Source: a virus
Strand: one strand, 5' to 3'
DNA length: 22,813 nt
Virus record (IMG/VR): IMGVR_UViG_3300027833_000232
Span: 1-22,813 of that record
Below the pieces are notes generated by a model, which was given only the letters and a program-made list of their open reading frames with translations, had not been told where the DNA came from and searched no databases. Position numbers and translations under genes: made by a program. How positions within the stretch are numbered: position 1 is the first letter of the stretch; every line of letters starts with the position of its first letter. Positions 14,390 through 21,999 of the stretch are shown one piece after another.

Positions 14390-14775
14390 TCGGGTTCACC
14401 ATCTAATCTTGAACATATCTTAGAGGAAATAAGAGTTCTAGACTTATTAGTCTTTCTTACTTTTGACGTAGTACATAAGTATACAGCTTCATCCATATCT
14501 GCTTTACGTATATATACATCAAAAGACTTTCTCTCTTTGTATCCTATATTTATAATTCGGTATGAGGATGCAAAAGGTATGTTCGTCCAATTTAAATCAA
14601 ATAACTCTATCTGATACCATTCTATTTCTTCCCTAGAGTTAAACAGAGACATCTCTACTTTAACTACACCAGCTACATGAGAAGGTTTAACTTCGGGATA
14701 AGCTGGTGTCATTTCATGTGCTGAGGTGGAAAATGAGAGTAGTAGAAAGAGTACTACAAGTCTACTTAGCAACAC
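14386..14775 (-). CDS. Exported Ig-like protein, possibly fimbrial-chaperone-like
   Basis: This 129-residue protein begins with a signal peptide (cut after STSA near residue 19). The mature part opens with a proline-rich strand, then short alternating strands. Patterns such as VVKVEMSLFNSREE, WYQIELFDLNWTNIPFA, FDVYIRKADMDEAVYLCTTSK and ISSKICSRL recall an immunoglobulin-like domain of the PapD chaperone type. Only one domain's worth of sequence is present, whereas PapD-type chaperones have two. The start is GTG (14775) or TTG (14772), as no ATG fits before the signal peptide. The 14-base overlap with the upstream gene supports joint translation. The fold call is inference. Confidence 0.6.
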   Translation of the reverse strand: MLLSRLVVLFLLLSFSTSAHEMTPAYPEVKPSHVAGVVKVEMSLFNSREEIEWYQIELFDLNWTNIPFASSYRIINIGYKERKSFDVYIRKADMDEAVYLCTTSKVRKTNKSRTLISSKICSRLDGEPE

Positions 14776-15250
14776 AGCTAGCCTGTACTAGTGCAGTATA
14801 GACCCCTCCAGCGAAAGGTTTAGATGCTCCGTAAGTAGCACTAGAAGCTGTAGAGAACCATGTTGAACCTGCAATCGTTAGATTAAATATTGTTGTGTTG
14901 TCTACTAATACCTTAGCGGCTTCATAACCTGACATACCAGCGTCAGATGTCTGTGTTACACTAGTACTACCTGTCCAAGCAACTGTATCTGTAAGTGTAG
15001 GAGAAGAACTAAATGATGTAGGGTGAGTTATGTTAGCTGTGTAGCTGTCTGCTATAGATACATCAAACCTGATTACAGGTAGAACACCACCATCAGCAGG
15101 TGTAGTGCTTAACTTACTAGCTATAGGGTTTCCATAGACCCCATCTTTAGTTGTTTGTATTACGCACTTAGCTTCTACGTTACCTGTTATAGGTGTGTTT
15201 GCTAGTGCAGGTAAAGCGAATAGTGAGAGTGCTGTTACTAGATACTTCAT
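14762..15250 (-). CDS. Exported fimbrial-subunit-like protein
   Basis: The product is about 162 residues from the chosen ATG at 15250, which has GAGG six bases upstream. The in-frame ATG at 15262 overlaps the previous stop but lacks a ribosome binding site. The N-terminus MKYLVTALSLFALPALA is a textbook signal peptide. The mature chain is serine- and threonine-rich and beta-like. It has one cysteine near its start (VEAKCVIQ) and one five residues from the end (VQASCVAK), and a final alternating strand (GGVYTALVQASC). This recalls pilin or spore-coat-U-type subunits. With the Ig-like protein next to it, a subunit-chaperone pair is possible. It could also be a surface decoration. Confidence 0.62.
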   Translation of the reverse strand: MKYLVTALSLFALPALANTPITGNVEAKCVIQTTKDGVYGNPIASKLSTTPADGGVLPVIRFDVSIADSYTANITHPTSFSSSPTLTDTVAWTGSTSVTQTSDAGMSGYEAAKVLVDNTTIFNLTIAGSTWFSTASSATYGASKPFAGGVYTALVQASCVAK

Positions 15251-15258
15251 ATTAAACC

Positions 15259-16131
15259 TCATTTATTATACTGCATATCGACCATTTGTTCGTGCAGTAT
15301 CTGTTGTGCTAAATTATTTCTTAGGGCTTTCTTATTGTCAGGTATTGTACCATCTTGTAGTTCAGCCGCATCATTCATTGTACCACCATTTATCTTAGCG
15401 TTGTAATACATATTGATGTTAGTCTGTTGATTGATAGCCAACATAATACTATCTTGACCTTGTGTTCTAAGGAGAGTTAAAGCGTTAGCAGAAGCGGTAA
15501 GTCCCATCTCTATACGTGTATCTTCTTCCTCTTCTTCCTCGTCCTTTATAATGTTACCTTCTTCGTCATACTTAAACTCTGTATTAGTATCTATAGCATT
15601 GAGTACAGATTCATCCTCTAGAGCATCATATACTTCTACTTCGGGTATATCAGGTACAGGTTCAACGTATCCTGAACATGATGGATCAGACTGGGGATCG
15701 TAACACCTGTCAACTCTGTAACTATATATAACAACAGCATCTTCTACTGTACCCTCACCTTCAACCTCAATGAAACCAGTACCCCAGTTGTCCGAGGGAA
15801 TATTTGATAAAGCAAAAGACTTTACAATAGTATTACTAGGAACACCAGACCAATCATCTGTCTCTCTAAATGTATATCCATCACCAGTAGAGTTGTGGTT
15901 GCCAACATGTACTAGCATATCATCTTCAGTATTCTTTACTGTAGTATATCTATAGATCAAACCGTTTATATCTAAACCTGCAACGTCTGGTAACACAGAA
16001 GGCATACCCCAACTTAATGACGTAGATGCCGCATTACCACTTGTTCCATAGTAATATGGCTCACAGTAGGAATAAGAGGGCAAGAGTACTAATGATAACA
16101 CCCAAACCAATTTTAGTTTCAACATCTTCAT
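15259..16131 (-). CDS. Exported protein with central acidic linker
   Basis: This 290-residue protein has an N-terminal signal (MKMLKLKLVWVLSLVLLPSYSYC) and a beta-rich N-terminal domain with GTSGNAASTSLSWGMPSVLPD and FRETDDWSGVPSNTIVKS. A proline/acidic linker follows, with a run of glutamates near residues 195-203. The C-terminal domain is helical and glutamine/asparagine-rich (LLRTQGQDSIMLAINQQTNINMYYNAK). The start is supported by a GGAAG ribosome binding site, although it overlaps the upstream gene by 71 bases. YSYC is not a convincing lipobox. The function is unknown. It would act in the periplasm or on the cell surface. Confidence 0.65.
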   Translation of the reverse strand: MKMLKLKLVWVLSLVLLPSYSYCEPYYYGTSGNAASTSLSWGMPSVLPDVAGLDINGLIYRYTTVKNTEDDMLVHVGNHNSTGDGYTFRETDDWSGVPSNTIVKSFALSNIPSDNWGTGFIEVEGEGTVEDAVVIYSYRVDRCYDPQSDPSCSGYVEPVPDIPEVEVYDALEDESVLNAIDTNTEFKYDEEGNIIKDEEEEEEDTRIEMGLTASANALTLLRTQGQDSIMLAINQQTNINMYYNAKINGGTMNDAAELQDGTIPDNKKALRNNLAQQILHEQMVDMQYNK

Positions 16132-16612
16132 TAAACATCTTCCTTATAGGATTGTTTTGTTCTCGTTGTATTGTTTCTTTTACAGCTTCCATTTCCCATG
16201 CAAGTCTAGCCTTATCCCCCACCAACCCATCCTTGGGACAGGGAGTTCCAGCATTGAGCATAGCTTCAAACACTCTTTCGTCCTGACACATTACAGAGAC
16301 TGCCGCAACCTTCATACCCATATCGTACATAGTCTTAGCGTTCTTTAGCTTCTCACAGTTCATGTCACGTACTGTACGACCAGCAGAAATACCTAGTATT
16401 TGTGTTTGTACAGCACCAGCAACACCTACAGTACATAAGTCACTATTACTTGCGCTGATCTGTGGTGATATAGCTGAAGGTGGTGGGCTGTTGATTGTAG
16501 TATCCATTGAACCATCAGAAATTACTCTGCTTTCTGATCTAATCGTGTCGTCATCTTCAGCAAATACAGGATTACTAATTAGTAGGGTAAGTAGTATAAG
16601 TAAGCGTTTCAT
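16061..16612 (-). CDS. Exported protein anchored by a C-terminal membrane helix
   Basis: This 183-residue protein has a signal peptide (cut after NPVFA near residue 18). A low-complexity proline/serine linker is followed by a cysteine-containing domain (LCTVGVAGAVQTQILGISAG, RDMNCEKLKN, VSVMCQDERVF, GTPCPKDG). It ends in a C-terminal hydrophobic helix (GLGVIISTLALLFLL). The four mature-domain cysteines could form two disulfides in the periplasm. The helix would hold it in the inner membrane. Its DNA for that helix also encodes the signal peptide of the next gene in another frame. It begins in an ATGA overlap. Confidence 0.65.
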   Translation of the reverse strand: MKRLLILLTLLISNPVFAEDDDTIRSESRVISDGSMDTTINSPPPSAISPQISASNSDLCTVGVAGAVQTQILGISAGRTVRDMNCEKLKNAKTMYDMGMKVAAVSVMCQDERVFEAMLNAGTPCPKDGLVGDKARLAWEMEAVKETIQREQNNPIRKMFNEDVETKIGLGVIISTLALLFLL

Positions 16613-16890
16613 GGATTACTCTTTCTCGCCATCCGTTCTATGGTGTCTCTTATAGCTTTTATATTCTCGTCTATACGAGCCATAGATATAGCTTGTTGTT
16701 GAGTAGACCTTTCTGTAGCTTGCACTCTAGCTTGCAGTTCTATAAGATCTTCTCTGTTGTTTTCTATGTCAGACATCATCATAGATACAGTCCATACGAT
16801 AGCCGCACCTTGTGTTATCAGACCTACTATTAAACCAATAGGTACAGTCTTAGATAAGTGCCAATCTGTTACAGTGTTATGTTCTGACAT
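16609..16890 (-). CDS. Small membrane protein with coiled coil
   Basis: This 93-residue protein has a short N-terminus, one TM helix (TVPIGLIVGLITQGAAIVWTVSM, about residues 15-37) and a charged helical tail (NREDLIELQARVQATERS onward) likely to form a coiled coil. This layout is frequent in phage genes between tail fibres and lysis genes and resembles hemolysin XhlA-type proteins. It could assist lysis or membrane penetration. No catalytic motif is seen. Confidence 0.65.
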   Translation of the reverse strand: MSEHNTVTDWHLSKTVPIGLIVGLITQGAAIVWTVSMMMSDIENNREDLIELQARVQATERSTQQQAISMARIDENIKAIRDTIERMARKSNP

Positions 16891-16891
16891 A

Positions 16892-17740
16892 TTATAACTT
16901 CCATATTTTAATTATGGAAAAGGTAGCTAATTCCCCTGATATAACATTTCCGTATCTAAGTGTAACACCCTCACTTGACCAAGCCTGTAACTGAAAGGAT
17001 TTAGTTCCAGCTATCGTAAATGCACCACAACCATGAAAGTTTAAATTCTGCCAGTCACCTATTTTCATTTGTTGACTTGCTCCTATACTTACATTGTCTG
17101 TAACATTTCTAAATCTTATACCTACTTTATCTGCTGTATCTGAGGCAACTCTTGCTATAGGTAATGTCCATTCAGCATAGTAATCTCCAGCAGGTAAATC
17201 TATTTCCCAGTTTGTTGTATCTGTTACCGCCCCAGATAAGTTTACTATTACAGTATTAGTTATAGGAGTTTTAACCCAAGTGTTGTAAGCACTTAGACCT
17301 GTAGCTGAATAAGTAGACACTGAATCTGTAGCTACCCAACTAGGTTTATTTTGTCCACCCTGTGTATCTATCTTAGATTGTAGTTGTGAAGGAGATATTA
17401 GAGTAGCTTCAGTACCAGTACCTGTATTCCAAGTACTTTGTGAGGTAGTAGTTAATCTAGCTACATTAGTGCCAGAAGTGTTAGCTACATATGTACCATC
17501 AATTACCTTAAGTAAATTATTAGATTGGTCAAAGTAAGCTATATTAATCCAAGCATCATCAGCTTCAGATCTTTGCTTCAATATATTATTGGTTGTATCA
17601 TACCAGTGCATGTTAGCATAAGTAGTAGAAGGAGAAGAACTCCCACTATTATTACTACCTAAAGCCTGTAGTGCATTATTTATATCAGACCTTGTAGCAG
17701 AGGCTGTCTGATTAGCAATGTTTAAATCATGTTGGCTCAT
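16892..17740 (-). CDS. Tail fibre protein
   Basis: This 282-residue protein has a phage-fibre N-terminus (MSQHDLNIANQTASATRSDINNAL), which is common in marine phage fibres and probably docks to the tail. A tryptophan-rich motif (MHWYDTTNNILKQRSEADDAWI) is typical of repeats in fibre shafts. The C-terminal 130 residues are beta-rich (EIDLPAGDYYAEWTLPIAR, IGIRFRN-like) and may form the receptor-binding tip. It starts in an overlap with the J-like gene. The host receptor cannot be read from the sequence. Confidence 0.78.
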   Translation of the reverse strand: MSQHDLNIANQTASATRSDINNALQALGSNNSGSSSPSTTYANMHWYDTTNNILKQRSEADDAWINIAYFDQSNNLLKVIDGTYVANTSGTNVARLTTTSQSTWNTGTGTEATLISPSQLQSKIDTQGGQNKPSWVATDSVSTYSATGLSAYNTWVKTPITNTVIVNLSGAVTDTTNWEIDLPAGDYYAEWTLPIARVASDTADKVGIRFRNVTDNVSIGASQQMKIGDWQNLNFHGCGAFTIAGTKSFQLQAWSSEGVTLRYGNVISGELATFSIIKIWKL

Positions 17741-20394
17741 TAGTATTCAATCCTTCCATCTAGGGAAATTACACTTGGTGTAAAGTTAGTGTTCGTGCTA
17801 TCTAGTTCAGCTTTAAATTCAAAAGCTCTCCCAACAACAGTAGCACCATTAGCTAAAGACCAAGCTCCCCAAGTAGGAGTTCCAGCAGGGTCGTCGGGTG
17901 TTGCTCTTACATAGACTAACACATTCACATCACCAAATGCGGCGTTCTGATCTGTCCATGTATCAAAGTTATCAGGCCACGTATCAAATAACTGTGGTAT
18001 AGCATCCCACAATAACGTACCATTATCGTACAGTCTTTCAAACACAACATCTCCAGTAGCTCTAGCGTTTCTAGATGAACCAGTGTCTATGTAGTTAGCT
18101 TGTCCTTGCATGAGATAAGTAGCTGTAGGAGAAGAAGCACTTGTGTTGTCAATCTCAAGTTGATTTGAGACAACAATACAGTTAGTCTTAGTTCCTCCAA
18201 ATGTAGGATCTTCAGTAAGAGTTTGAGAAGTACCTAGTGGTGGTAATTCAGTAGGTAACACAACTAAACTTGTAGCATTGACACTTTCATTAAGATTTTT
18301 ATCAAATGCTTTAATTAAGAATGTACCTGACCTAGCAGGTAAACTTGCATTAGTAGCTGGTCTTGCTATCTTACTTAAAACAATACTACCATCACCCCAA
18401 GTAACACCTACAGTAAGTGGACTATGTTTAACTTGATAGTAAGACAAGTCTAAATCTGGTACGGCTGTCCAGTCTAAGAATAATGTTCCTCCAGACAGCT
18501 CATGTCCAAAGTTAGTTATATCTGCTGGTGGAGCTGATAAGGCATCTACTTCTATGTTAAACAGGTATTCCCATTCACCTATATTACCAAAAGTATTAAC
18601 AGCTCTAGCTCTAGCATCATAGAAAGACTTCTCAAGGTCAATAATAGTAAACTTACCTAAAGGACCATCTGATACATTTTTGTATTCAGTTTCACTTGCA
18701 TCTTTATATTGAACTTGAACTTTATCAACACGTTCAGATGCCGCTGAAGTAACTGTCAAGGTTAATTCATTTACTAACTTCTCAGCAAAGACCTTAGCTA
18801 CTACACTTGAAGAAAGACCTACAGAGGGTACTAAGAAAGGAGATAGTAGTGTTGTATTATCTCTCTCGTATACGACACCATCAGATACTTCATCAAATAC
18901 AGTTTCAGCAGTCTCACGTAAAGTCATTTGTGTTTGTAAATCTAGTCCATCTGTAAGACCAAATGACCAACTGACAACTTCAAACTCTTTGTTAGTCCAA
19001 CCAAACCTAGAATTAGTAAGCCTTATATTGTCTCCAACTTGTAGCTCTAAAGTACTAAGACCAAAACTAGCATTAACTGTAAGCTGTTGTCTATTACGCT
19101 CCAAGGAAATTAGAGCAAGTCTTCTAGCTTCTATAGAGTTGTCAGTAAAGATTAAGTCTACATCAGCTACAGATTCTTGGTTGTTGTCCGCAGATAGAAA
19201 AGCTGAGTTAGTTACTTGTGGATAGTCTGTAGTTTGCCAGTTACTTTCCTCACCTCTAAAAGTACCCTTTATAACATTAAAGTTATCTCTACGAGAGTGT
19301 CTAGTTCCAACACTAATGCTAGAACGTAAGTCGTCTTCATTCAAGTCCATTACTGGTGCAGTCCAGTAAGCAGGTTTCATACGCCACTTACCTTGAGCAT
19401 ACCACATAGAACCACCCATAGACTTAAGTAGTTCACTTAACATATCATAAGGTGTAGATGCAGTAGTAAAAGCACCATTACAAGTATATCTAGTTGTACT
19501 AGCAAGAGTGTTAGTTTGATCACATACATTAGCCGCACTAGATACTAATGTGTCATCTATGTTGTATTCATCTTCTGCTAAACCATACTTGCTTGTTAGG
19601 TAATCTCTTAAGCATAAAGCAGGGTTATCTGACCAAACTGTAGTACTAGTTCTAGGGTCGTATAACTTCTTACCTTTTACTGTAGCTGTAATAACAGGTA
19701 TACCGTTAGGAAATGCGTCAGCATCAAAACCTAATCTTACATACATATAAGCTATACCACGCAGTCTATGATTACCAGTCCACTTATCAGATTCAGATTC
19801 AAGAGAACTATCAGCAGTTTGATCCGAAGATCCATTATGTGTTTTAACTCTAATTAATCTTTCTAGTATAGCCGCAGTAGCCGCAAGTCCATAAGTTGCT
19901 TGAAAAGCATCTATTTCAGCTTGAGATGAAAACTCTTGACTAGGAACAAGAGAATAATACTTACCAGCTTCAACATCAGAAAAACTGCCACCTGTTACTT
20001 TAACATAGTTATCACTAACTAAATAACCGTTTGAAGTTGTAGGAAGTAGTTCGTCGTTAACGTATATCTCATCAAAAGATTGTACTTCATGTCCAGCTAC
20101 AGCAATTATACGATGTAAGAACTTGTTGTTGTCACCTGTAGCTTCGTCAAATACTATAGCTCCACCTACTCTCATCTTACCATATATAATCTGATGGTCT
20201 TGAGCAGGTCCAATGGAATTAGTTTGATATCCTCTACTAGCCCCAGAGGGAATAGAAGGCTTAGGCATAAGAGCTTTCATAGCCGCACCAAGAGCGAAAG
20301 CTACTGCAAAGTTCATAGCAAAAGCCGCCATAGTACCTGTAGCGATAGCAGTAGCCCCAGCACTCATTAAAGCACCTGCCGCAACAATAGCCAT
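17740..20394 (-). CDS. Tail tip J-like protein
   Basis: This 884-residue late protein has a hydrophobic alanine-rich N-terminus (about residues 4-42), then IIYGKMRVGG at 69-78. That is the YG-x-x-RVGG motif common in tail-tip attachment proteins of the lambda J/TipJ kind. Following domains include baseplate hub-like segments (GNHRLRGIAYMYVRLGF, ending near 480). A fibronectin type III-like region spans about 550-720 and includes LFLDWTAVPDLDLSYYQVKHS. A beta-rich C-terminus completes it. The protein would sit at the tip and contact the cell surface. The start has a strong GAGGAG ribosome binding site. It implies a siphovirus-like tail tip combined with T7-type replication. Confidence 0.82.
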   Translation of the reverse strand: MAIVAAGALMSAGATAIATGTMAAFAMNFAVAFALGAAMKALMPKPSIPSGASRGYQTNSIGPAQDHQIIYGKMRVGGAIVFDEATGDNNKFLHRIIAVAGHEVQSFDEIYVNDELLPTTSNGYLVSDNYVKVTGGSFSDVEAGKYYSLVPSQEFSSQAEIDAFQATYGLAATAAILERLIRVKTHNGSSDQTADSSLESESDKWTGNHRLRGIAYMYVRLGFDADAFPNGIPVITATVKGKKLYDPRTSTTVWSDNPALCLRDYLTSKYGLAEDEYNIDDTLVSSAANVCDQTNTLASTTRYTCNGAFTTASTPYDMLSELLKSMGGSMWYAQGKWRMKPAYWTAPVMDLNEDDLRSSISVGTRHSRRDNFNVIKGTFRGEESNWQTTDYPQVTNSAFLSADNNQESVADVDLIFTDNSIEARRLALISLERNRQQLTVNASFGLSTLELQVGDNIRLTNSRFGWTNKEFEVVSWSFGLTDGLDLQTQMTLRETAETVFDEVSDGVVYERDNTTLLSPFLVPSVGLSSSVVAKVFAEKLVNELTLTVTSAASERVDKVQVQYKDASETEYKNVSDGPLGKFTIIDLEKSFYDARARAVNTFGNIGEWEYLFNIEVDALSAPPADITNFGHELSGGTLFLDWTAVPDLDLSYYQVKHSPLTVGVTWGDGSIVLSKIARPATNASLPARSGTFLIKAFDKNLNESVNATSLVVLPTELPPLGTSQTLTEDPTFGGTKTNCIVVSNQLEIDNTSASSPTATYLMQGQANYIDTGSSRNARATGDVVFERLYDNGTLLWDAIPQLFDTWPDNFDTWTDQNAAFGDVNVLVYVRATPDDPAGTPTWGAWSLANGATVVGRAFEFKAELDSTNTNFTPSVISLDGRIEY

Positions 20395-20396
20395 AC

Positions 20397-20858
20397 TTAT
20401 TCTCCTCTAAGGTATTTAGAATATACACGTTCAATGTGTTTAAACTTAAGCCTCTCAAGAACTTTATCGAAGGGCTTATGTACTTTTATATTGATTGTTA
20501 ACACAGATACTCCATCCTCTTTAAGGCACTTCTCAGCGAACTTAATTAGTCGTATACCAGCGAAACCTCTACGGTAGTCTTTGTGTAAGTAGATTACATC
20601 ATTGTTAGCAAACATATGATCTTTGTAGTGTATGTTAGTACCTAGTACTACGACGAAATATCCTACAAGCAATCCATCTTCTCTAGATGTAAATACTTTA
20701 AGTTTACCTTGTTTCTCTAGGCTACTATAGGCATCCCAATCTGGGTTCAACTTAATGCTATCTTTATTAAGAGCTATCTCATCCCAATGGAGTTCTATAA
20801 GATACTTTATGTCGTCTTCTACTTGACTAAGAAACTCTTGTTGATAGCTAAGTGCCAC
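20397..20858 (-). CDS. GNAT-family acyltransferase
   Basis: This 153-residue protein has a GNAT-like body with motif A, LHKDYRRGFAGIRLIKFAEK (about residues 91-110). Its R-R-G-F-A-G binds the coenzyme A pyrophosphate. A central strand (GYFVVVLGTNIHY) and a C-terminal strand (KFKHIERVYSKYL) also fit. It would transfer an acetyl group to an unknown target. The gene sits inside the tail module, between the hub-like and J-like genes, with an 11-base overlap upstream. The target might be a tail protein or a host protein, and that is inference. Confidence 0.75.
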   Translation of the reverse strand: MALSYQQEFLSQVEDDIKYLIELHWDEIALNKDSIKLNPDWDAYSSLEKQGKLKVFTSREDGLLVGYFVVVLGTNIHYKDHMFANNDVIYLHKDYRRGFAGIRLIKFAEKCLKEDGVSVLTINIKVHKPFDKVLERLKFKHIERVYSKYLRGE

Positions 20859-21483
20859 TCTTACGACCCCACGGTATTTGTTTATCTTGTAGATCTTCTA
20901 CGAAGTCTAAACCTAGATCCCCAGCGTAAATTGACTTTTGATAACCAGATGTAAACCTAGCTACTCTAGCTCTCTCTAAGTCTACTAACTTATTCTCTAC
21001 TAGTAATTGTATAGTAGATGTTTCACCAGACTCTTCTATATTCATCTGATCCATGTAACCAGAGAAGATCTCATTGAAACCTTTCTCTCCAGTCTCTAAT
21101 TCAATTCTAGAACCATCTTGTAGTAGTATGTAAGAAGAAGACTCCTGTAGTAAATCACCTTGAGAAAGAGTACCAAAGTATATATTACACACACGACCCT
21201 GATAAGGCTCACTGAGAGCTAGTGAGAGAACTTCAGAGGGTACACCACTCAACGTAAGTGTAGCCCCCTTTACAGCTAATTCAGAAGTCTCTTCTATAGC
21301 AGATATATCTAACAGATTACCTGTGCCTATCCAATTAGTACCATCTTCTAGAACAAGTGTACCTTGACCAGTCCACAACCTTAGTACGTTGTCACCATCA
21401 AATCTTAATTCTGTAGCAAAGAACGGGTAAACAACATCTTGAGATATGTTATCTATTGTATTACTTGATAAATCTCTTGACAT
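20848..21483 (-). CDS. Tail hub or baseplate-like protein
   Basis: This 211-residue protein opens with a pattern resembling DUF2163/baseplate hub proteins. It has YPFFATELRFDGDNVLRLWTG, then LLDISAIEETSELAVKGATL, then VSGVPSEVL-like and IYFGTL strands. The C-terminal part carries IFSGYMDQMNIEESGETSTIQL and a RARVARFTSGYQKS segment typical of hub proteins that precede J-like proteins. It probably helps close the tail tip. The family match is by pattern. Its place before the J-like gene supports it. Confidence 0.65.
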   Translation of the reverse strand: MSRDLSSNTIDNISQDVVYPFFATELRFDGDNVLRLWTGQGTLVLEDGTNWIGTGNLLDISAIEETSELAVKGATLTLSGVPSEVLSLALSEPYQGRVCNIYFGTLSQGDLLQESSSYILLQDGSRIELETGEKGFNEIFSGYMDQMNIEESGETSTIQLLVENKLVDLERARVARFTSGYQKSIYAGDLGLDFVEDLQDKQIPWGRKSGT

Positions 21484-21506
21484 GTTAATTATACCTTAAG
21501 TTAAGT

Positions 21507-21725
21507 TTACTTATCTTCTTCTGGTTTCTCTTCTAGTGAAGTAGCTAATCGTGCAACAAAAGCATCACGACCTACAGCAAGTTGATCTAAGTTAAATCGA
21601 GCATTATCTAATTTACGACCTAGATCATTTATGTGGTTAAGCATTATCTTTTGCTCATCAGTGAAGTCATCAATGTTGTGTTCTTTATCGTTGATTGTAA
21701 TGAGGTTCTTTTCTTTTTTACTCAT
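21507..21725 (-). CDS. Small DUF6447-like phage protein
   Basis: This 72-residue, highly charged, helix-rich protein contains INDKEHNIDDFTDEQKIMLN followed by a long helix (HINDLGRKLDNARFNLDQL). The pattern resembles the DUF6447 family of phage proteins next to tail genes. The function is unknown. It has a GGAG ribosome binding site seven bases before the ATG. It may be a tail assembly accessory factor. Confidence 0.6.
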   Translation of the reverse strand: MSKKEKNLITINDKEHNIDDFTDEQKIMLNHINDLGRKLDNARFNLDQLAVGRDAFVARLATSLEEKPEEDK

Positions 21726-21750
21726 TGTAGTCTCCTTTGGTTAAGTTAAT

Positions 21751-21996
21751 TTAAGAAGCGGTGTATCCGTTCCCTGCTGTGATAGCCGCATTAGCCGCAG
21801 TCATACTTTCTGATGTCCAGTAATCTTTAGCAACCATTAGTTCTAGGTGCTGAGTATTACGATCTACACAGTCTTGTCGATCTGCCGCATCATCATCTGC
21901 CATAGCATTACCTGCTATCACGTCATTGATAAGTGCAACTGAGTCACCCATTGCTGAGTAGTTCTGTGCGATTTGTTCTGCTGTTAATTCATCCAT
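21751..21996 (-). CDS. Small acidic protein
   Basis: This 81-residue, alanine-rich acidic protein (MDELTAEQIAQNYSAMGDSV, then LELMVAKDYWTSESMTAANA) lies directly after the fibre gene. Its ribosome binding site, GGAG, lies within the end of that gene's stop region. No family is named with confidence. Similar small proteins often follow phage fibres and may act as fibre assembly factors, which is inference from position. Confidence 0.58.
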   Translation of the reverse strand: MDELTAEQIAQNYSAMGDSVALINDVIAGNAMADDDAADRQDCVDRNTQHLELMVAKDYWTSESMTAANAAITAGNGYTAS

Positions 21997-21999
21997 TGG

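Noticed and set aside
15259-16131. Lipoprotein export signal with the cysteine near residue 23
   Set aside because: YSYC does not fit the usual lipobox (small residues at -3 and -1 and leucine before), so ordinary signal peptidase cleavage is more likely.
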